Below, piece by piece: positions 59,714 through 64,000 of a DNA stretch of 64,000 nt. The notes under the pieces were generated by a model. The model ran no database searches and was not told the DNA's origin. It saw only the letters and a list, made by a program, of their open reading frames with translations. Position 1 is the stretch's first letter. Each line of letters opens with the position of its first letter. Source of the DNA: Zhongshania aquatica (lineage in GTDB: Bacteria > Pseudomonadota > Gammaproteobacteria > Pseudomonadales > Spongiibacteraceae); NCBI RefSeq assembly GCF_027257955.1, contig NZ_JANZNQ010000001.1, positions 62,001-126,000 on the forward strand, read 5' to 3'. A program made the translations under genes and the position numbers.

Positions 59714-60601
59714 ATGACTTGGTTACAACTGCGACTTGACGCCGACCCCGCCACCGCCTCCCAGCTCGAAGATGCGCTTTTAGAAATTGGAGCCGCAGCA
59801 GTTACCATGGAAGACAATGCGGACCAGCCCGTATACGAACCCGGCGTGGGAGAAACCCCGGTCTGGCAGCACACAAGGGTCACTGGCTTATTCACCGCCG
59901 ACACCGATATGACAGCAACACTGGCGGAATTGCAGGCCTATTACGACCAAGCATTACCACCGTTAAAAATAGAAATACTCGAAGACCGCGACTGGATTCG
60001 TGAATGGATGGATACCTACCACCCCATTCAATGCGGCGAACGGCTGTGGATCTGCCCGAGTTGGCGAGAACCAGTAGACCCCAACGCCGTCAATCTGCTA
60101 CTCGATCCAGGCCTCGCCTTCGGCACCGGAACACACCCCACCACATGGCTATGCATGCAATGGCTAGATCAGCAAGACTTGGCTGGACTCACTGTAATCG
60201 ACTATGGCTGCGGTTCCGGCATTTTAGGTATTGCGGCACTGCTACTCGGCGCTGAAAAAGTCATCGCTGTCGACAATGACCCGCAGGCGCTGCTCGCCAC
60301 CCGTGACAACGCCCGCCGCAACAATATCGACGACACGCGTATTGACTGCCTACTGCCTGAGCAAATTCCCAACGGCTTACATGGCGACGTAATGGTTGCC
60401 AACATACTGGCTGGCCCACTCATTTCACTAGCACCGACATTAGCCGCAACACTGGATGCTGGCTCACCCATATGCTTGTCAGGCATACTGCAAACCCAAG
60501 CCGACGAACTTATGAGCTGCTATAAGCAATGGTTTAATGAGCTGAACCTGACCCAAAAAGAAGAATGGGTTAGAATCAGTGGCAATAAAAACAATAGCTA
60601 G
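59714..60601 (+). CDS. prmA: Ribosomal protein L11 methyltransferase
   Basis: A 295-residue SAM-dependent enzyme trimethylating ribosomal protein L11 (E. coli: 293). The N-terminal domain begins MTWLQLRLDAD; the family strand IEILEDRDWIREWMDTYHPI precedes the linker, and the catalytic domain has PGLAFGTGTHPTTWLC, DYGCGSGILGIAAL and NILAGPLISLAP. The ATG at 59714 gives the standard start. It is followed 17 bp later by the DUF3426 gene. Confidence 0.96.
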   Translation: MTWLQLRLDADPATASQLEDALLEIGAAAVTMEDNADQPVYEPGVGETPVWQHTRVTGLFTADTDMTATLAELQAYYDQALPPLKIEILEDRDWIREWMDTYHPIQCGERLWICPSWREPVDPNAVNLLLDPGLAFGTGTHPTTWLCMQWLDQQDLAGLTVIDYGCGSGILGIAALLLGAEKVIAVDNDPQALLATRDNARRNNIDDTRIDCLLPEQIPNGLHGDVMVANILAGPLISLAPTLAATLDAGSPICLSGILQTQADELMSCYKQWFNELNLTQKEEWVRISGNKNNS

Positions 60602-60618
60602 AGCGACTAAATTCGGCG

Positions 60619-61482
60619 ATGGACACAGAACACAATCCCGCAAAAAGCATTCAATGCCCACAATGTGAAACCCGGTTTCGGGTGAAAGCTGAACAATTGC
60701 TGCTCGCCGATGGTTTAGTCCGATGCAGCGTGTGCATGAGTATTTTCAGTGGCATTGACGAACAAACCGACGCCTCAATATTACTTACCGATATCGAAGG
60801 GAGTGATAGCGACACCAGCAATATCGAAAACCACGACATTGACAACAACCAGACTGACGACGTTTCGCTAGAGTTTGAGTCTACAAGCGGCGACGATATT
60901 GATGGCGACGGCCTTAAAGGCGAGCCACCAGAACTCGATTTGCTAACCGGCCTAAGTACGGTTAACCATGACTTTGAACATCACCTAACTCCCAGCCACA
61001 ACACACACTGGTTTTGGTTTGCCGCAAACACGCTGGCACTGCTAATACTCTTAGCCCAAATTGCCCTCTGGCAAAAAGCAGCCTTGTTTGCCAGTCCTAT
61101 GGGCGACCAGCTACGTAAGCTATGCCCTATTAACCCCCTACTTTGCGAAGAGAAATCCAGTACTCGCAGTTCGCCCGTTGCCGATGTTGTCAGCACCAAG
61201 CTCGTGGTTCGTAAACATCCCTCACAGGAAAATGCGCTTCTCGTCGACACCATACTTTTAAACCGGGGCCCAGCCAGTACCTCATTCCCCGAGCTGCAAC
61301 TCCGATTTAGTGATATCAACGGCCAAACCGTTGCCGGCCGCACCTTTAAACCTGCCGAATATCTCGCTGGCGAGCTCAGCCAGGACGCTAGCCTCCCAAG
61401 CCAGCAACCCGTCCACATCGCGCTTGAGATCGTCGATCCAGGCCCACAAGCGGTGAACTACCAGTTACAGCTGCTGCCGTAA
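60619..61482 (+). CDS. Zinc-ribbon/DUF3426 membrane protein
   Basis: A 287-residue protein with an N-terminal MJ0042-type zinc ribbon (CPQC about residue 13 and CSVC about residue 38), an acidic low-complexity linker (residues 50-100), one membrane helix (about residues 133-155) and a periplasmic DUF3426 domain ending YQLQLLP. The family commonly lies between prmA and dusB in pseudomonads. Its role is unknown; a stress or envelope regulatory role is conjecture. Confidence 0.88.
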   Translation: MDTEHNPAKSIQCPQCETRFRVKAEQLLLADGLVRCSVCMSIFSGIDEQTDASILLTDIEGSDSDTSNIENHDIDNNQTDDVSLEFESTSGDDIDGDGLKGEPPELDLLTGLSTVNHDFEHHLTPSHNTHWFWFAANTLALLILLAQIALWQKAALFASPMGDQLRKLCPINPLLCEEKSSTRSSPVADVVSTKLVVRKHPSQENALLVDTILLNRGPASTSFPELQLRFSDINGQTVAGRTFKPAEYLAGELSQDASLPSQQPVHIALEIVDPGPQAVNYQLQLLP

Positions 61483-61524
61483 AGGCCATTTTTTTACATC
61501 GAAAACTGGTTATTTTCTGAGCGC

Positions 61525-61544
61525 AAGACTTCCGGTGAAGTCTT
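61525..61544 (+). terminator. Hairpin between DUF3426 and dusB
   Basis: AAGACTTC pairs perfectly with GAAGTCTT around a CGGT tetraloop, 42 bp after the DUF3426 stop and 56 bp before dusB. Only one T follows, so it may be an attenuator or weak terminator at the head of the dusB-fis leader. Confidence 0.4.
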
Positions 61545-61599
61545 TGAACGAGTATTATAGCTGCCCTGTTTTCCCACGGTTAAATTCCCTTCACAGGGC

Positions 61600-62595
61600 A
61601 TGGCGATGATCCAGATTGGTCCTCACAAGCTTCCTGCCCGTGCCGTATTGGCGCCGATGGCGGGTATTACCGATCTGCCATTTCGCCGCTTGTGCCGCGA
61701 GTTTGGCGCCGGACTAACTGTGTCGGAAATGGTGATTAGTGATACAACGCTATGGGACACCCGCAAAAGTCACTTGCGCTTAGCCCATGACGACAATACA
61801 CCTCGCGCCGTACAAATTGCCGGCGCGGATCCGCAAATGATGGCGGATGCGGCAAGACGCTGTGCAGACCTAGGTGCCGACATTATCGACATCAATATGG
61901 GCTGCCCGGCTAAAAAAGTATGTAAAAAGGCCGCAGGTTCTGCGCTGTTAAGAGAACCAGAATTAGTAAAAGACATTTTGAGTGCGGTGGTATCTGCGGT
62001 GGATATTCCCGTCACACTGAAGATTCGTACTGGCTGGTCACGGGATCAGCGCAACGGCAATGACATCGCCAAACTCGCCCAAGATTGCGGCATCCGCTCT
62101 TTGGCAGTGCACGGCAGAACGCGGGAATGTCGGTATATGGGCAACGCCGAGTACGACACCATCGCGGAGATAAAGCAGGCATTGGACATCCCGGTGTTTG
62201 CCAACGGCGATATCTGCACGGCGGAGCAGGCCAAACACGTTTTGGATTACACCGGCGCCAATGGCGTGATGATTGGCCGTGGTGCACAGGGTAAGCCATG
62301 GATATTTAGAGAAATTAACGAATATTTAGCAACCGGCGTGCTGCCTACGCCAGCAACATCAGAAGAGATTAAGCAGGTGCTGCTGAGTCATCTCGGCGCA
62401 CTCCACCGCTTTTATGGTGAACATAACGGACTGCGTATCGCACGTAAACATTGTGCATGGTATTTGCAGGAGCTCGACCCCACCGCTGGCTTTCGCGGCC
62501 TATTCAACCGCCTAGAGTCAGCCAGCGCACAACAAGATGCTGTACATCGCTACTTTGAACAGCACGAACGAAACCTACAGGAAGCCGCAGCATGA
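61600..62595 (+). CDS. dusB: tRNA-dihydrouridine synthase B
   Basis: A 331-residue FMN enzyme reducing uridine in tRNA. The TIM barrel begins with [17 protein letters not shown], followed by [20 protein letters not shown] with the catalytic cysteine, KIRTGWS and [17 protein letters not shown]. coli DusB is 321 residues. ATG at 61600 and 61606 are both possible. As in most gammaproteobacteria, its stop overlaps the fis start by 4 bp. Confidence 0.96.
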   Translation: MAMIQIGPHKLPARAVLAPMAGITDLPFRRLCREFGAGLTVSEMVISDTTLWDTRKSHLRLAHDDNTPRAVQIAGADPQMMADAARRCADLGADIIDINMGCPAKKVCKKAAGSALLREPELVKDILSAVVSAVDIPVTLKIRTGWSRDQRNGNDIAKLAQDCGIRSLAVHGRTRECRYMGNAEYDTIAEIKQALDIPVFANGDICTAEQAKHVLDYTGANGVMIGRGAQGKPWIFREINEYLATGVLPTPATSEEIKQVLLSHLGALHRFYGEHNGLRIARKHCAWYLQELDPTAGFRGLFNRLESASAQQDAVHRYFEQHERNLQEAAA

Positions 62596-62906
62596 ATTTA
62601 AACAGCATAGACACCACCCCAGTCGCAGAAGCCGCTACCAACGCCGCTACGACTGCAGCAAACGACGATATTAGTAAAGCAAAGAACTTACGTGACAGTG
62701 TTGCGATTGCGCTAAACAACTATCTATCGACCATAGACGGCCAAGACGTGTGTGATGTCTACAATATGGTGCTGTCAGAGGTTGAAGCGCCGTTACTTGA
62801 AGAAGTCATGCGCTACACCCGCAATAACCAAACCCGGGCATCGCAAATGCTTGGTTTAAATCGCGGCACCTTGCGCAAAAAATTAAAGCAATACGATTTA
62901 CTGTAA
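62592..62906 (+). CDS. fis: Nucleoid-associated regulator Fis
   Basis: A 104-residue DNA-binding protein; E. coli Fis is 98. The C-terminal helix-turn-helix [20 protein letters not shown] is almost identical to E. coli Fis, and the N-terminal 35 residues are more variable. It organises DNA bending, rRNA transcription and recombination. It is translationally coupled to dusB through a 4-bp overlap and is followed by purH after 60 bp. Confidence 0.97.
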   Translation: MNLNSIDTTPVAEAATNAATTAANDDISKAKNLRDSVAIALNNYLSTIDGQDVCDVYNMVLSEVEAPLLEEVMRYTRNNQTRASQMLGLNRGTLRKKLKQYDLL

Positions 62907-62966
62907 GCATCATCGCAAGCCGCTTCCCGTTCGACATTTTTTTAATCTCAAGGTGACCCACTAGGC

Positions 62967-64000
62967 ATGACTACAGACAACCAGGCCCGCCCCGTTAAAC
63001 GCGCCCTCATTAGCGTTTCTGATAAATCCGGCATCGTCGATTTCGCCCGCGAACTCACCAAACTGGGTATCGAACTGCTCTCGACCGGCGGCACCTACGC
63101 TCTGTTAAATCAAAATGATATTGCCGTAACCGAAGTCTCTGACTACACCGGCTTTCCAGAAATGATGGATGGCCGTGTTAAAACTCTGCACCCCAAAGTA
63201 CACGGTGGCATTTTAGGTCGTCGCGGCATTGACGATGTAATCATGAGCGAGCATGGCATCGACGCCATCGACATGGTTGTGGTTAACCTCTACCCCTTTG
63301 AAGCAACTGTGTCCAAACCCGGTTGCACTTTAGAAGACGCAGTAGAAAACATCGACATTGGCGGACCAACCATGGTTCGCGCTGCAGCTAAAAATCATCG
63401 CGACGTTGCGATTGTGGTCAACGCCACCGACTATGACATCATTCTTGACGAGTTACGCAACAATGACGGCTGCACATTGCACGCTACGCGTTTCGACCTC
63501 GCTATTAAAGCCTACGAACACACTGCGGCTTACGACGGTATGATCGCCAACTATTTTGGTCGCCTAGTCCCCGGCGGCACCGAAAAATTCCCACGCACGT
63601 TTAACAGCCAATTTATTAAAGCCCAAGACATGCGCTACGGTGAGAACCCACACCAAGATTCAGCCTTTTATGTTGAGCGCCACCCCAGCGAAGCCTCAGT
63701 GGCGACCGCCACCCAATTACAGGGTAAGGCACTGTCTTACAACAATATCGCAGACACTGACGCCGCGCTGGAATGTGTGAAATCCTTCGTAAAACCGGCC
63801 TGCGTTATTGTTAAGCACGCCAATCCCTGCGGTGTTGCAGTATCGTTAAACGGCATTGGTGAAGCCTATGATTTGGCCTTTGCTACTGATCCCGAGTCAG
63901 CGTTTGGCGGCATTATCGCCTTTAACCGCGAACTCGATGCGGCAACGGCAAAAGCCATCTGTGATCGTCAATTTGTAGAAGTTATCATCGCGCCTAGCGT
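62967..64000 (+). CDS. purH: Bifunctional phosphoribosylaminoimidazolecarboxamide formyltransferase/IMP cyclohydrolase, 3' truncated by window
   Basis: The first 344 codons of PurH, the last two steps of IMP synthesis; the full protein is about 525 residues. The N-terminal IMP cyclohydrolase domain shows [45 protein letters not shown] and VVNLYPFE, and the formyltransferase domain starts with [13 protein letters not shown] and the [11 protein letters not shown] strand. The start follows AAGGTG by 12 bases. The gene runs off the right edge without a stop. Confidence 0.97.
   Translation, partial: MTTDNQARPVKRALISVSDKSGIVDFARELTKLGIELLSTGGTYALLNQNDIAVTEVSDYTGFPEMMDGRVKTLHPKVHGGILGRRGIDDVIMSEHGIDAIDMVVVNLYPFEATVSKPGCTLEDAVENIDIGGPTMVRAAAKNHRDVAIVVNATDYDIILDELRNNDGCTLHATRFDLAIKAYEHTAAYDGMIANYFGRLVPGGTEKFPRTFNSQFIKAQDMRYGENPHQDSAFYVERHPSEASVATATQLQGKALSYNNIADTDAALECVKSFVKPACVIVKHANPCGVAVSLNGIGEAYDLAFATDPESAFGGIIAFNRELDAATAKAICDRQFVEVIIAPS

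Overview
The window looks like chromosomal DNA of a Gram-negative gammaproteobacterium, probably a marine, aerobic, heterotrophic lineage near the Cellvibrionales/Spongiibacter group or the pseudomonads. This rests on gene content only: dsbD-aroQ-accB-accC-prmA-DUF3426-dusB-fis-purH is a classic gammaproteobacterial order, and arsC-wrbA-DUF2069 and yajG-DUF2333 are similar to pseudomonad arrangements. Base composition is even, coding density is high, and I see no insertion sequence, prophage, CRISPR array, tRNA or rRNA. The taxonomic guess was not tested by any search.

Region by region. 1-4140: minus-strand genes: a possible DEAD-box helicase start cut by the left edge, a hotdog thioesterase, a small membrane protein, a hemolysin III family protein, a small hypothetical, an amidohydrolase and a MaoC hydratase. 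4421-13970: a plus-strand envelope-lipid cluster: cardiolipin synthase, two half-size PqiA/LetA-like proteins, a six-MCE-domain LetB-like protein, then an RND adaptor and permease. 13967-18602: dgkA (minus), glpE (plus), then minus-strand sppA, DUF2069, wrbA and arsC; a frameshifted SRPBCC pseudogene fills the gap after sppA. 18690-22850: a TlpA-like lipoprotein, a DODA-type dioxygenase, a macrodomain protein, a lipase-like hydrolase, DUF4404 and a hypothetical gene behind a perfect Fur box. 22978-30115: SDR, MscS, a DUF481 outer membrane protein, a cytidylyltransferase / CDP-alcohol phosphatidyltransferase pair, a Crp/Fnr regulator, a class II aldolase and small membrane or lipoproteins.

30277-42730: a secreted hypothetical, panE, a TonB-dependent receptor, an acyl desaturase, a GFA-family protein, a GDYXXLXY/DUF2157 pair, and a 950-residue trimeric autotransporter adhesin built from 84-residue superrepeats, followed by an overlapping small secreted gene. 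43209-49609: a Kef-type antiporter, DUF1295, nhaA, a LOG-family protein and a ModF-like double ABC ATPase. 49631-57099: mrcB (PBP1b), a PfkB-family kinase, yajG, DUF2333, a PCu(A)C copper chaperone and dsbD. 57279-64000: the conserved aroQ-accBC, prmA-DUF3426 and dusB-fis-purH block, purH being cut by the right edge.

The main theme is the cell envelope: phospholipid synthesis and transport, peptidoglycan synthesis, outer membrane proteins, disulfide and copper handling, ion antiport and an adhesin. Nothing here is a clear-cut new system. The items most worth following are the cls-LetA-LetA-LetB cluster with a six-domain MCE protein, the superrepeat adhesin with its overlapping partner gene, the orphan cytidylyltransferase/CDP-alcohol transferase pair, and the ModF homologue that has lost one catalytic glutamate.
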